DNA of 64,000 nt, from contig NC_085887.1 of the NCBI RefSeq assembly GCF_035222375.1, forward strand, positions 1,587,501-1,651,500. Direction: 5' to 3'. Below the pieces are notes generated by a model. It was not told where the DNA came from. It saw only the letters and a list, made by a program, of their open reading frames with translations, and did no database searches. Within the stretch, counting starts at the first letter, position 1. Each line of letters opens with the position of its first letter. This DNA comes from Podospora pseudocomata. Taxonomy: Eukaryota; Ascomycota; Sordariomycetes; Sordariales; Podosporaceae. The position numbers and the translations under genes were made by a program. This document shows, piece by piece, positions 10,967 to 21,514 of this stretch.

Positions 10967-13671
10967 ATGAGTGTCGTCGGTACGTTATGCGCCCACCACA
11001 CACCTACCACATGCCTCGAGAGCCTGACTGCTAACATGGCTTGCGTCTGACAGGTGTCGATTTCGGAACCCTTAACACAGTCGTCGCTGTTGCGAGAAAC
11101 CGGGGTGTCGATGTGGTAAGTAGCTTACCCGCCCAACCGCCCTCCTGAAGGGGAGGAGGAAAGCAAAAAGTCGATAAGGCTGATTGTGATGGTACACCGA
11201 GCGCAGAACTGACAACGACTTTGTCAATGATAGATCACCAACGAGGTCTCTAACCGGGCGACTCCGTAAGTTTCTCTTCTTACCCCTTGAGGTTGCTCTC
11301 CGGCTCCAGCCTGCTCTAGAAGCCGTGCAGAATTGGCGCCCAATGTCTCTAACACTCCTTCCACAGATCGCTTGTTGGCTTTGGCCCCAAGTCCCGCTAT
11401 CTCGGTGAGCCCGCGAAGACTCAGGAGATTTCCAACCTCAAGAACACCGTCGGTTCTCTCAAGCGCCTGCTCGGCCGCACGTTAAACGATCCCGATGTCC
11501 AGACCGAGCAGGCTTTCATCTCGGCCCCTCTGGTCGAGATCGACGGCCAGGTCGGCGCCGAGGTGTCGTACCTCGGCGAGAAGACCAAGTTCTCTGCCAC
11601 CCAGCTCACAGCCATGTTCCTCGGCAAGATCAAGCAGACCGCTGCTGCCGAGCTCAAGCTCCCAGTATCTGACCTCGTTCTGAGCGTTCCCGCCTGGTTC
11701 ACCGATATCCAGCGCCGGGCCCTTATCGATGCCGCCGAAATTGCCGGTCTCAGACCGCTCCGCCTCATCAACGATACCACTGCCGCCGCTCTCGGCTACG
11801 GTATCACCAAGCTGGATCTCCCCGGCCCTGATGAAAAGCCCCGCCGCGTTGCCTTTGTCGATGTCGGTTACTCCAGCTACACCTGCTCCATCGTCGAGTT
11901 CAAGAAGGGCGAGCTCTCCGTCAAGGGTACCGCTTTCGATCGTCACTTTGGTGGCCGCAACTTTGACAAGGCCATCGTTGACCACCTCGCCAAGGAGTTC
12001 CACGGCAAGTACAAGATCGACATCAACTCCAACCCCAAGGCCCTCTGCCGCGTCTACGCCGCTGCTGAGAAGCTCAAGAAGGTGCTCTCTGCCAACCAGC
12101 AGGCTCCTCTCAACATTGAGTCCCTGATGAACGATGTCGACGTTCGTGCTATGATCACACGTCAGGAGTTCGAGGCTATGGTTGAGCCCCTTCTCAACAA
12201 GGTCCACGTTGTTCTTGAGCAGGCCCTTGCCGACTCCAGGCTCACCAAGGAGGACATCGACATTGTCGAGGTTGTTGGCGGCGGCAGCCGTGTCCCCTCT
12301 ATCAAGGAACGCGTGCAGAACTTCTTCAACAAGAACCTCTCCTTTACCCTGAACCAGGACGAGGCTATCGCCCGTGGTTGCGCTTTCAGCTGCGCCATTC
12401 TCTCCCCCGTCTTCAAGGTCCGCGACTTCGCCGTCCAGGACATCATCAGCTACCCCATCGAGTTCGCTTGGGAGAAGGATGCCGACATCCCCGACGAGGA
12501 CACCAGCTTGACCGTCTTCAACAAGGGCAACGTCCTGCCATCAACCAAGATTCTCACCTTCTACCGCAAGCAGGCTTTCGACCTCGAGGCCAGATATGCC
12601 CAACCAGAGGGTCTCCCCGGAAAGGTCCCTCCTTTCATCGGTCGCTTCTCCGTCAAGGGCGTCAAGGCCACCGGCGGCCCAGAGGACTTCATGATCTGCA
12701 AGCTCAAGGCCCGTGTCAACATTCACGGTGTTCTCAACGTCGAGAGTGGCTACTACGTCGAGGACCAGGAGGTCGAGGAGGAGATCAAGGAGGAGGGTGA
12801 CAAGAAGGAAGGCGATGTGAGTATTCTCCCAACACGTGAAAACAACCCCTTATCGGTGGATTCCACACAGATGAACACCACGGGTGGAATGGAGGAGGTG
12901 CCTGTCAGATCGCCGAAACGTCGCAAGACCGAGGCGCCCGCGACTAGGGAATCCGATCACCACACTGGAGCTGTTGGGGAGGAAGATGACGACGAGCAAG
13001 AGAGAAATAAACTAACCACCGAATCTTTTACACAAAAGGCCATGGACACAGACGAGAAGCCCAAGACCCGCAAGGTCAAGAAGCAGGTTCGCAAGGGCGA
13101 CCTGCCAATTGTCAGCGCTACTCTCTCCCTCGACCAGGGCGCCAAGGCCCAGCTCTTTGAGAAGGAGTCTGCCATGGCTATGGAGGACAAGCTTGTCGCC
13201 GACACCGAGGAGAAGAAGAACGAGCTCGAGACCTACATCTACGACCTCCGTAACAAGCTCGACGACCAGTACTCTGAGTTTGCCAGCGACGAGGAGAAGG
13301 AGAAGATTAAGGCCAAGCTCGAGGCTACTGAGGTATGTTTTGGTCACTTGGTACAGGTGTGATGTGATCTGTCGCTGACGGTCAATCTACAGGACTGGCT
13401 CTACGACGAGGGTGACGACACCACCAAGGCCGTCTACGTTGCCAAGATTGATGAGATCCGCGCTCTTGCCGGCCCCATCGTCCAGCGCCACTTCGAGAAG
13501 GTCGAGGCCGACAGGCAAGCACTCCAGGCCCGCCTGGATGCCGAGAGGGCGGCGAAGAAGGCCGAGGAGGAGGCCCGCAAGGCTGCCGAGTCCAAGTCAG
13601 ACTCCAAGGACGAGGAGATGACGGATGCGGACGCGCCAAAGGCCGAGGTTGAGGAGGCTGGCGATCCTTAG
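10967..13671 (+). CDS. hsp88: Hsp110-family chaperone Hsp88 (Sse1-like)
   Basis: Six exons: 10967-10979, 11054-11115, 11234-11265, 11367-12816, 13039-13332 and 13393-13671. All are GT-AG with consistent phases and give 709 aa, the size expected for fungal Hsp88. The N-terminal actin-like ATPase domain starts VGVDFGTLNTVVA and carries the Hsp70-type VVGGGSRVP signature near residue 340. A beta-sandwich and an acidic linker follow, then the extended helical bundle typical of Hsp110 (WLYDEG segment) and a Lys/Glu/Ala-rich tail. Hsp110s act in the cytosol as nucleotide exchange factors for Hsp70 and as holdases. The fifth junction is noteworthy: the 222-nt intron (12817-13038) is in frame and stop-free, so an unspliced mRNA would encode a 74-residue insertion. 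Confidence 0.94.
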
Positions 13672-14732
13672 GAGGGTAGTAAGGACAAGGGTGAGGAGGA
13701 AGATTGGACAGATGATTCGGAAGAGGAAATGATACCTTGAGCGAAAAAGAGAAGAAGCGGATAGGGGGGAATTAAAAATACCGGGACATGATTACGGACA
13801 TGATGAAACCCACTTTTTAGAAGTTTTCTTTTTTTTTTTTTTCTTTTTGAGAGAGAGATGGAGAGGAAATTTTATGTTTACCCACCACTACCATTACACT
13901 TTGCACACACATTCCCGAGCCTAATAGGTTGAATGAGAGGTAGCGGTAATTCTTTTTTTCTTTAGGTATGAGGCTAGAAGGAGGAGGAGAGCGATGGATG
14001 GATTGATGGATGGTGGTCATTTGATAGATTGGTATGGTTTTTCTTGGGGGGATAGTTTGGAATTTTGGTAGGGGAGGGTGGTATAACTTTTTGTAGTGTA
14101 GGTAGAGGAAATAAAGAGCGAAGGTGGGGTAGATAGGAAGATGTTTTGGTTGGTGATGAGTGTGATGTGATGTGATTCGTGACTCGACATGGAATTCGTT
14201 CGTCAAGTTGACCACAACAAGGGAAAAGATGCATCAACCTTTTGTTGGAGAGATGGCATTTTGTTTTTGTTTTTTTCAGAACCTTGATCGGGAGGCTTGG
14301 ATAGATAAGAGTTAGGCAGAGAGGGTGATCCTGAGCGGAGATTTCATATTGGGCCTATTTTCTTCTACAGATTTACTGAGACTTTGAACCACCTTGGTGA
14401 ACGATGTGCTTCTCCATCTCTTCTACTAGGGCATGGGGAGGTTCGTTGTTGAGGGGGTGATGGCTTGTGCGATAAGGGCGTATTTCGCCTTCGAATTAGC
14501 CTTCTTTCTTCCCAACGCTTTGGGCAGAACAATGATGTTTGTAACTAAGTTTTAGACCGACGTGTTGGTGGACAGCCCCTGGTGAGGGAAGAGATAAGAT
14601 GTCTTTGTAGTTGTTGGGTAACATTTGCCTATCTAGCTAGGCAAAAGGGCTTGAAGCCAGACCGGGGAGATGGATGAATAGGGGAGATGGATGAATAGGG
14701 GAGATGGATGAATAGGGGAAATAGATGGGAGA
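13672..14732. other. intergenic: Hsp88 3' region, pyrimidine-rich tracts
   Basis: This is the downstream region of Hsp88, with a T-rich run at about 13826-13848 and purine-rich sequence. Minus-strand frames at 13817-14237 read mainly His/Pro/Ser/Thr low complexity and are unlikely to be coding. A short tandem repeat occupies 14660-14717. Confidence 0.5.
14660..14717. repeat. 17-bp tandem repeat beside the 5S gene
   Basis: Three exact copies and one partial copy of a unit reading GGGGAGATGGATGAATA lie immediately downstream (in 5S orientation) of the 5S rRNA terminator. Confidence 0.8.
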
Positions 14733-14744
14733 AGAAAAAAAAAA
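14733..14744 (-). terminator. RNA polymerase III terminator of the 5S gene
   Basis: A run of about 10-11 T on the minus strand follows directly after the conserved TTGTATGT 3' end of the 5S rRNA. Such T-runs terminate RNA polymerase III. Confidence 0.8.
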
Positions 14745-14864
14745 ACATACAACACCGAGGATTCCCCAGTGGTCACCCACCTGAGTACTGATTCGGCCCT
14801 TCAGCTATTTGACTCGGGCAGAGCGGACGGGATGCCGTATTTTTAGCTGGGTATGGTCGTATGT
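14745..14864 (-). rRNA. 5S ribosomal RNA
   Basis: Read on the minus strand, 120 nt begin ACATACGACCAT and end near TTGTATGTT, the canonical ends of ascomycete 5S rRNA. The stretch contains the box-A-like CCCGTCCGCTCTGCC, the GGGCCGAATCAGTA segment that spans the internal control region, and GTGGGTGACCACTGGGGAATCC of helices IV/V. The two ends pair to form helix I. Dispersed single 5S genes, not linked to the rDNA repeat, are normal in filamentous ascomycetes such as Neurospora. Transcription by Pol III starts at or near 14864 through the internal promoter. No frameshift or deletion marks it as a pseudogene. Confidence 0.93.
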
Positions 14865-16075
14865 GATTGTAGGAGGGAGAAATGCACATCATAGGTAGTA
14901 AAAAAGAATTCTGCTGTACAAACTGTCGTCTTGTTCCCCCCCTCCCCACATCCACATTTTTTCCCGTCTTGATGAGTTATGCATATGTTTTTTTTATTTA
15001 TCTCAATGAGTTTTATGCTAGGCCGCCTATCCCAAATTACACCACTATCCCCTCCCCATCCCTTCGCTATCCCCGTTTACTTTGATGAAGAAACTAGAGC
15101 GTTGTGTATGATGATGATGTAGGGGGTATCAACATAAGAAACAAAAAAAAAAAAAACACAAAAAGCCAACTAGAGTCGAGATAGATAATGATAAACTTCC
15201 TCTAACCACATCACCCACCCATCCATCCCTTTGAAAGAATAAAAGAAGAAAAAATACATGCCTCATCAGAGCTAAATCATCGCACCAAGAGAAATCTAGT
15301 ATGAGCAATAAAAACAAACAAGCAAACGCCACAAAGATAAAAAAAAAATAAAAAAAAACCAACGATTTCCCTCCCCATTGGTATCTGCCTCTTCTTCTGT
15401 CTTGTGTAAAACTCGCGAGGAAAAAGAAAAAAAGAATCTATCTAGCCCGCCCACCCCCCCTCAATGGCTGATATGCATGATTAAACGCCAAGAAGAAGAA
15501 AAATAGAGCAGAGGGGTGAAAATGATAAAAACAATACGACCAACATAAACAATGAATCCGCTTGTAAAACGGAATGTGTGTGCCTCCCACCCCATCAATC
15601 AACCCAGCCCCGCCGACCCAATCGCTATGCGTGTTATGCAGTGTCTTCGTGTGCTGGTGTCGCCGTTGATGCCCAGTCCGCCCCCTTTGGTTCCCCACAT
15701 CTGCGATGCACCAGAATGAAAAGAGTGAGCAGAGAGGGTATTGAGAATCACAGCATAACCCCCAAACTCCAAAGCAAAAAAAACCCTGGTTCCCGATTAA
15801 CCCGCCTTGGACGATGTTGAGGAAAAGCGCAGTGATGACAATGCTGACAGCAACCATGATGGATGATATAAATGCCCCCGAAACGTGAGAAAACTGCCGT
15901 CCATGAGCCTTGCGCCTGTGCCATGATGCCATCCATCTTCATCCAAGTTGTCATGTGCGCCAGTGATGTAAAGGAATGCTGCAAAAACCCGAGAGAAGGA
16001 AAAGTGAACGGTGAAAAACCATTGCGCCTGAAAATGCAAAATCAAGCCATCGCCATGATCACCCCCAAGTCTCCT
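14865..16075. other. intergenic, A/T homopolymer-rich
   Basis: This stretch contains repeated A-runs (about 15142-15155, 15339-15358, 15776-15783) and the 3' flank of the SNF2 gene. The frames present (15438-15932 -, 15578-15984 +) show no domain. I could not support a gene here. Confidence 0.5.
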
Positions 16076-19000
16076 CTATTTAAAGAGACTTCTCAAATCT
16101 TGCAACCTCTGCCTCGCCGCATCACCCTGGCTTCTCACACCCTCGGCCTCAGCACGGTCCATGCTCAAGCTGGCCAGCTGCTTCTTTTTCTCCTGCAGCG
16201 CAATCATCTTCTCCTCAAAACTGCCGCTCATGATATACCGCACCGTCCTCACAGGCCTCTTCTGGCCCAGACGATGCACACGGTCGACGGCCTGAGCCTC
16301 GGCGGCAGGATTGAACTGAGGCTCCATGACAAAGACACTGTTGCCAGCTGTCAGGTTGAGGCCCATACCCCCCGCCATGATGCTGACAAGAATGACTTGT
16401 ACATTGGGATCATCGCGGAACGCCTCCATGGCTTGGTTGCGAGCGTTGCGAGTCATCTTTCCGTCAAGACGGGAGTGGGTGATACCGGCGTCGTCGAGAG
16501 CGATCTCAATGAGATCAAGATGAGAAGTCCAGCCGGAGAAGACGACAGACTTGTAAGGTGGCTCGTCCGGATTGGCTTCACTCCGGGCCTTGTTGGCTAG
16601 AAGCTCTTCGACCAAAGCCCGAGTCTTTGTGTGAGGCCCAGTATACCGATCATCAGGAATGATTTTGCCAGCCCGAGTCTTCGTCTGGCGGGTCTCGTGC
16701 TCAACATCGGCTTTGCTTCGGCGGAGTTCAACACAATGAGCCTTTTGAGCAAAGGCGCATGTAGGGCAGCCCTGATGCATATCGCCATTGCCGTGCTGGT
16801 GCACGAACCTGATGCAGGTTGGGCAGTAGACGTGGAAGCACTGCGCCATGTAGCCCAAGACGTCGTTGTTCTGATCAGACTCTGGGTCGTCGACCTCGAT
16901 GGCCCCAAGCTTGTTGTTGCACTTGATGCAGAAATCACTGCTGCCCTCCTGCATCAAGTAGTACATCTCATAGGCCTTCTTCTCAGTCAGGGCCGGTTTC
17001 CCGTCGTCGTCCTCGCTATCCAAATCGATGGGGGCATCTGCCGACAAGCCTTGGATTTCTTGAAAATCATCGTCATTCAGCAGATCCTTGCCATGCGCGC
17101 AGATCAAACGAAGTTGAAGAATAGACCGCAGAACGTGAATCATGGTCTTGCCACCCATAATGCGGGTCTGGCCGGTGCCCTGGCCCGTCAAGACCTGAAC
17201 ACGCTCCTCGGCCATCTTTTTGAACAGGTCATAGACCTTGCGCTCCTCGGAGGAGAACTCGAGGCGAATAACCTCGTCGGTGCGCTCCGGGAGTTCGATC
17301 TTGTCCTTGAGACGGCGGATGGTAATGGTGTCAATCAAAACCCGAAGTTTGGGCACAATGTCCGGATCAGCTGCCTTGAAGGGAGCAATGATGTACTGGA
17401 TAAACTTGCTCCTGTCGTCGAAGGGTTTCAGGCGCAAGAATGCCAAAAGGGAGGCAAGATCTTCGAGCTTGTTTTGAACTGGTGTTCCGGTCACGGCCCA
17501 ACGGCGGTTAGCCTGTAGTCGGCAGATCGACTTGAACGACAGCGTGTTTTGCTCGCGAATTGTATGGGCTTCGTCGAGAACGATGCGGAACCAGGCAATT
17601 TCCTCCAAGGGGTAGAGGCCAGGCTTTTTCTTGAGACGTGCGTTGAGCTCGCTTGTGACGGATCCGTAAGTTGTGATCACCAGATCGTACCTGGCCAGCT
17701 GGGCAGAGTCCTTGATACGGTTGGCGCCGTGATAGATGTAGTAGTTCAGCTTTCCAGGTTCGATATGCTGCTTGATCTGCTCCTCCCAGTTGGTGATTGT
17801 GCTCAGCGGGCACACCAGCAAAGTGGCCTTCGCATTCCGGCGAATTTGAGACAGGGGCAAAACCTGCGCGCGGGGGGCTTCATGGCTCTTCTGTGGCCTC
17901 TGATTCTGGACGACGGGCTGGAGGGGCTCACGCTGTGACCAGGCCTGCGCCTCGTCCAGAGTCTTGGCCAAGAGAGACAGAATGCTGAGCGTCTTGCCGA
18001 GGCCCATCATATCGGCAAGGATGCCGCCAAGAGTCGAAGGGGGCGGTTCCATCACCTCCTGGTTGGTGACCACATTGTAGTAGACCGTGGTACCGAACTG
18101 ATTTGTCCTGCGCTTCCATGTTGATGTGACGGGAGCCTTGCTATCAGCGTCTGGCAATTGCTCAGACTCCCGAGAAGACATGAAGAACAGAGCTTGCTTC
18201 TGATGCTTCAGCAGCGGTGTTAAAACAGAGGGAGGAGGATCCAACTCCGGCAGCTCGTCCGACTTGGGGAGGGAGTCGAAAACACCCAGGACCTCGGACC
18301 GAATCTCTTCTACCGACTTGATCATGGGCGGAGCCTGATACTGGACGACATTGTTGACGCGGGCAAGGGAAGGCAGCTGCGGCCGGTTCTCCTTGGCCAG
18401 AGGGTTGAAGACTTTAACGCCGGACTCGACTCGCGGCGGACTAAGAAGATTAATGTTCTTCCGCTGCAACAGTTTACCCACTCTATCAGCAAAGGAGCGA
18501 AGACCATAAATCATCAACTCAAGTTTGAACTGGGTGGACACCTGCTGCCCAACCTCTTCGCCGGGATTCTTGCGTCGGACGGGGATTCTGCAGTCAGTCC
18601 GTGTCCCAAAGGTTCCAGCCATGTCCATGAGAGGAGCAAGAACGCTGGCCGTCTTGGGATCAACCAAGCCAATACAGCGCTTTTGCCAATCATGGGCATA
18701 AATCTTGGTGGTTGGATCGCCCGGGGTTCTCTTGAGCAGAATCTTGACTTGAGGCCAAAAAGCAGGACCGCCCATAGAGATCATGTTAGGCTTCGGGGCT
18801 GGGATCATGTGGCCTTTGATGAAGGCGCCCTCAACCATTCCAAAACAGACCTCCTCCTGTTGGGGACTGCGGGGAATGATTTCGATGTCGGTGTCATCGG
18901 TCAAGTCAATTGTAGCGTCGGGGACCGGGGCCACAGATGATTGTGAGGGTCCATCGGATCGGTCTTTGATGTGCTGAGCCAGGATGCCGCTGCTGGGCGA

Positions 19001-19354
19001 GAAGAAAATACTATTTGCAGGCAGCGAAGGATCATTCTCGTTCGCTGTCTTTCTCCTCTTTGGCGGCGGCACCATAATGCGCTCCTGGACATTGTGAAGG
19101 CGCTCGATACTCTGTTGAGCACCCAACCCGTTCTTGAAGATGGGCATGGTACGATTACTAGCCAACCCGGTCGGGGCGCTCAGCTCCATGGGCGTTTGAT
19201 CGGGACCGGTGAACTCAAAGGTGAGCTGCTCGGATGGTTGCGAAGGGCCTGGCGTGGATGACGAGGCGCCTTCACCAGGCTGGGGTGTAGCAGACGATCC
19301 GGCTGCAGCCTTGGGGTTGAGCAAGTCGGCCGGGTTCCACGACGTGGAAGACAT
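16076..19354 (-). CDS. SNF2-family DNA translocase with embedded RING finger (Rad5/Uls1/HLTF-like)
   Basis: A single exon encodes 1092 aa, starting at the ATG with context GCAACATG; an upstream in-frame ATG at 19414 is less likely. Residues 1-340 are mostly disordered, with a basic PPKRRK patch near 98-103 and a SUMO-interacting-type stretch IDLTDD near 149-154. The SNF2 ATPase follows, with Walker A GLGKT at about 451-455 and a DEAH box in VLDEAHTIR. A C3HC4-type RING (CIKC...CFHVYCPTC...CPTC) lies between the two helicase lobes, and the helicase C domain ends with motif VI. A RING inside a Swi2/Snf2 domain is the hallmark of Rad5, Rad16, Uls1 and HLTF-like proteins. These act in the nucleus in post-replication repair or in clearing SUMOylated proteins from DNA. 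The SIM-like stretch favours a Uls1-like role, but I cannot separate the subfamilies by eye. Confidence 0.88.
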   Translation of the reverse strand: MSSTSWNPADLLNPKAAAGSSATPQPGEGASSSTPGPSQPSEQLTFEFTGPDQTPMELSAPTGLASNRTMPIFKNGLGAQQSIERLHNVQERIMVPPPKRRKTANENDPSLPANSIFFSPSSGILAQHIKDRSDGPSQSSVAPVPDATIDLTDDTDIEIIPRSPQQEEVCFGMVEGAFIKGHMIPAPKPNMISMGGPAFWPQVKILLKRTPGDPTTKIYAHDWQKRCIGLVDPKTASVLAPLMDMAGTFGTRTDCRIPVRRKNPGEEVGQQVSTQFKLELMIYGLRSFADRVGKLLQRKNINLLSPPRVESGVKVFNPLAKENRPQLPSLARVNNVVQYQAPPMIKSVEEIRSEVLGVFDSLPKSDELPELDPPPSVLTPLLKHQKQALFFMSSRESEQLPDADSKAPVTSTWKRRTNQFGTTVYYNVVTNQEVMEPPPSTLGGILADMMGLGKTLSILSLLAKTLDEAQAWSQREPLQPVVQNQRPQKSHEAPRAQVLPLSQIRRNAKATLLVCPLSTITNWEEQIKQHIEPGKLNYYIYHGANRIKDSAQLARYDLVITTYGSVTSELNARLKKKPGLYPLEEIAWFRIVLDEAHTIREQNTLSFKSICRLQANRRWAVTGTPVQNKLEDLASLLAFLRLKPFDDRSKFIQYIIAPFKAADPDIVPKLRVLIDTITIRRLKDKIELPERTDEVIRLEFSSEERKVYDLFKKMAEERVQVLTGQGTGQTRIMGGKTMIHVLRSILQLRLICAHGKDLLNDDDFQEIQGLSADAPIDLDSEDDDGKPALTEKKAYEMYYLMQEGSSDFCIKCNNKLGAIEVDDPESDQNNDVLGYMAQCFHVYCPTCIRFVHQHGNGDMHQGCPTCAFAQKAHCVELRRSKADVEHETRQTKTRAGKIIPDDRYTGPHTKTRALVEELLANKARSEANPDEPPYKSVVFSGWTSHLDLIEIALDDAGITHSRLDGKMTRNARNQAMEAFRDDPNVQVILVSIMAGGMGLNLTAGNSVFVMEPQFNPAAEAQAVDRVHRLGQKRPVRTVRYIMSGSFEEKMIALQEKKKQLASLSMDRAEAEGVRSQGDAARQRLQDLRSLFK

Positions 19355-20571
19355 GTTGCCCGACTGTGCTTGGCTGGCTGTTTGTTCCTTATTTTGTTTT
19401 ATTTTTGTAGTCAAATTTCAGTGGTATGTATCTGTGATAGATGTTAGAGTAAGAATAACTAGCTTTGCTTTGAGGACCACTGAAGAAGATGAAAGAAGCT
19501 GGAGGACAGGATAGGCAAGTGAAGTCGGTGTGAGAAAGTGAATATGGGATGATGAGAAGGAGTTGACCAGTCACATGCCGGGATGGGGGGGGGGAGGGGG
19601 GGGGGGCCTACCGTACCGTTGAAATGAAGCTACCAACAACGCCCACACTCAACCAGAGCACCGGGTCTTTCTTTTCTGTCGCAAAAAATCGGTTGTCCAG
19701 CCCTAGGCAACCAACTCGGGCGAATGATGAGATGTAAGATGCACCAACATCACAAGCAGTCCGATGAGGACGGGTGTTGTGTTGCTGTTAAGGGTTGCTG
19801 GAGGGGAATGAGCTGCCGTGGTAGTGACTGGGAACCTTGCTGTGGTGGGGGTTGCTGCATACGCAGTACCTAATACTGGGCTACCCGCTGCAGAATGGAT
19901 CAAGCGATGGTATCCGTAGTGGGGGGTTGCTTGGATGGGTAGGTATGGAAGAGGGAGGGCAACGGGAGATGAAGGAGAGAGGTTGTCAAAGGAAGGAAGA
20001 CGGTGAGGGTGAGGGATCCTTGGTGAGGGCAGAGTTGGGAGAGTAGAGTAGAGTGAGCACTGCAAATAACCAGGCAGGATATTGTGGGAGCTGGGAATCT
20101 ATTGTTGACGTTGGCTGGGTTGGTCGCTCACTTTTTGAGAGCCGAGAGGCTTTATCGCAATCGGCTGGGAGCGATAGGCGCGTGACCCTCGAAGATTGCA
20201 GCGGTTGGTGTGGCACGTGCCGCTGCGCAGACCGTGCCTTGCTTAGTCCACCACAGCGACCATGATGCATCAGACGCTGGGGCAAAACCTCTTGTTGCGG
20301 TGTGGTTATGTTATTATCTCGTACCAAGTTCAAATCGGCGTCAGGGGCGGCAAATGTCATCAAGGGCCATCAAGGGACATGCAAGATGGGATATTTGCGA
20401 TCGGCCAAGACACCAGTCAGAGACAGTCCTCGGGATTTCTTCGCTGTCTACCAATCCCAACTGCAGCCTCAGAACGGCACTAGAAGGCCCTTGATGCATC
20501 ATCAACCACTTCTGTAACCTCTGTTTGCACAGTGACGGGACGCCATGAGCGATCTCGCCCCCATGGCTCCA
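19355..20571. other. intergenic, promoter side of SNF2 gene
   Basis: This stretch holds the leader and promoter of the SNF2/RING gene, including the G-run at 19585-19606. Frames at 19703-20065 (-) and 20210-20574 show no domain. I see no gene in it. Confidence 0.5.
19585..19606 (+). repeat. G-run (two long poly-G tracts)
   Basis: Two G-tracts of about 10 and 11 bases separated by a single A lie about 230 bp upstream of the SNF2/RING start codon. The length and spacing could form a G-quadruplex on the strand opposite to that gene. Confidence 0.6.
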
Positions 20572-21330
20572 CAACTTACGATGGGCAACATTGAGTATGA
20601 GATGGGATATAGATGTTTTGATTACCTATTGAGGGCCTTCTTGAAACAGTAAGTGAACAACCTGGAACATGGCAATGATCGATGCCGGTCGAGGAGACCA
20701 GATGCCATCCCAAAAGCCCCCTAGACAATGAGCAGCTACTATCTCCAAATCTCATCCGATATACTCACCGGTCGAACAGCCTGGAACCAATATCTTGATG
20801 AGCACCATCAACAACTTACGATGGGAAGACGGATGGCATATTCACCCAGATAAGATGAGATATCTCTCAAGAAAGCACTTGAAGGCAGTAACCATCAACA
20901 AACTCGTCCGATTTTTCTCACCGGTGGAACAGAGCATCACAGAGTATTAATGCAGTTGCCCACCGGCCCAGAGCAACAACATACGATATCAAATGTAGGG
21001 GCGACATCAGATAAGCCGCTTTTATGGTAGAGGAGGCAGTTACCCTCTGCGATATTTATCTGATGTGTTCAGCGGTGGAACGATTTGAAAAACTATGGCC
21101 ATTATCAATATCTCACTTGATACCCTCACCGGTCCAGAGCAACAACATACGATAGGCAACAGCATGGCGTATCTACTGAGATGAGATGACTATAAGATAA
21201 TAAAAAATATGAAAGAAAAGGCTGGCACTATCCTAAATCTTATCCGATACCTATCCCAACCGTTAGAACAACCTGGAACACACCACAGGCAAACATTTGC
21301 TTCACATTTAATTATACGAGATGAGAATTA
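20572..21330. repeat. diverged noncoding repeat array, 4-5 units of about 160-240 bp
   Basis: Copies of CAACTTACGATGGG or CAACATACGAT begin near 20573, 20811, 20971 and 21141. Each is followed after 100-180 bp by a block like ATCCGATA...CTCACCGGT(C/G)(C/G)AACAG or CTCACCGGTCCAGAG. Interspersed GATGAGAT words also recur. Spacing of about 160-240 bp and conserved block order point to an old, degraded tandem array. No open frame runs through it. Confidence 0.45.
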
Positions 21331-21514
21331 TTCAACACGCCGAAAGGCCCCTTGACGAAAGGTGATCACTGACCCTGGCTATCAAACCCATGATGTCAAC
21401 TTATTTCCAACACAACAACCAGCTCCAAATCCCACATTGCATATAACCCCCCTTAATAAAAGAAGAACCCAGCCCCCCCTCACCGGGTATGCTCCCTCCC
21501 CCGACTCCTAGTCC

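Noticed and set aside
11482-12207. 241-codon minus-strand frame
   Set aside because: It is antisense to the Hsp88 ATPase domain.
16631-17518. 295-codon plus-strand frame
   Set aside because: It is antisense to the SNF2/RING helicase core, whose motifs are unmistakable on the minus strand.
20572-21400. possible cluster of C/D-box snoRNAs
   Set aside because: TGATGA-like words occur (about 20786, 21388), but no properly spaced CTGA box or terminal stem was found.
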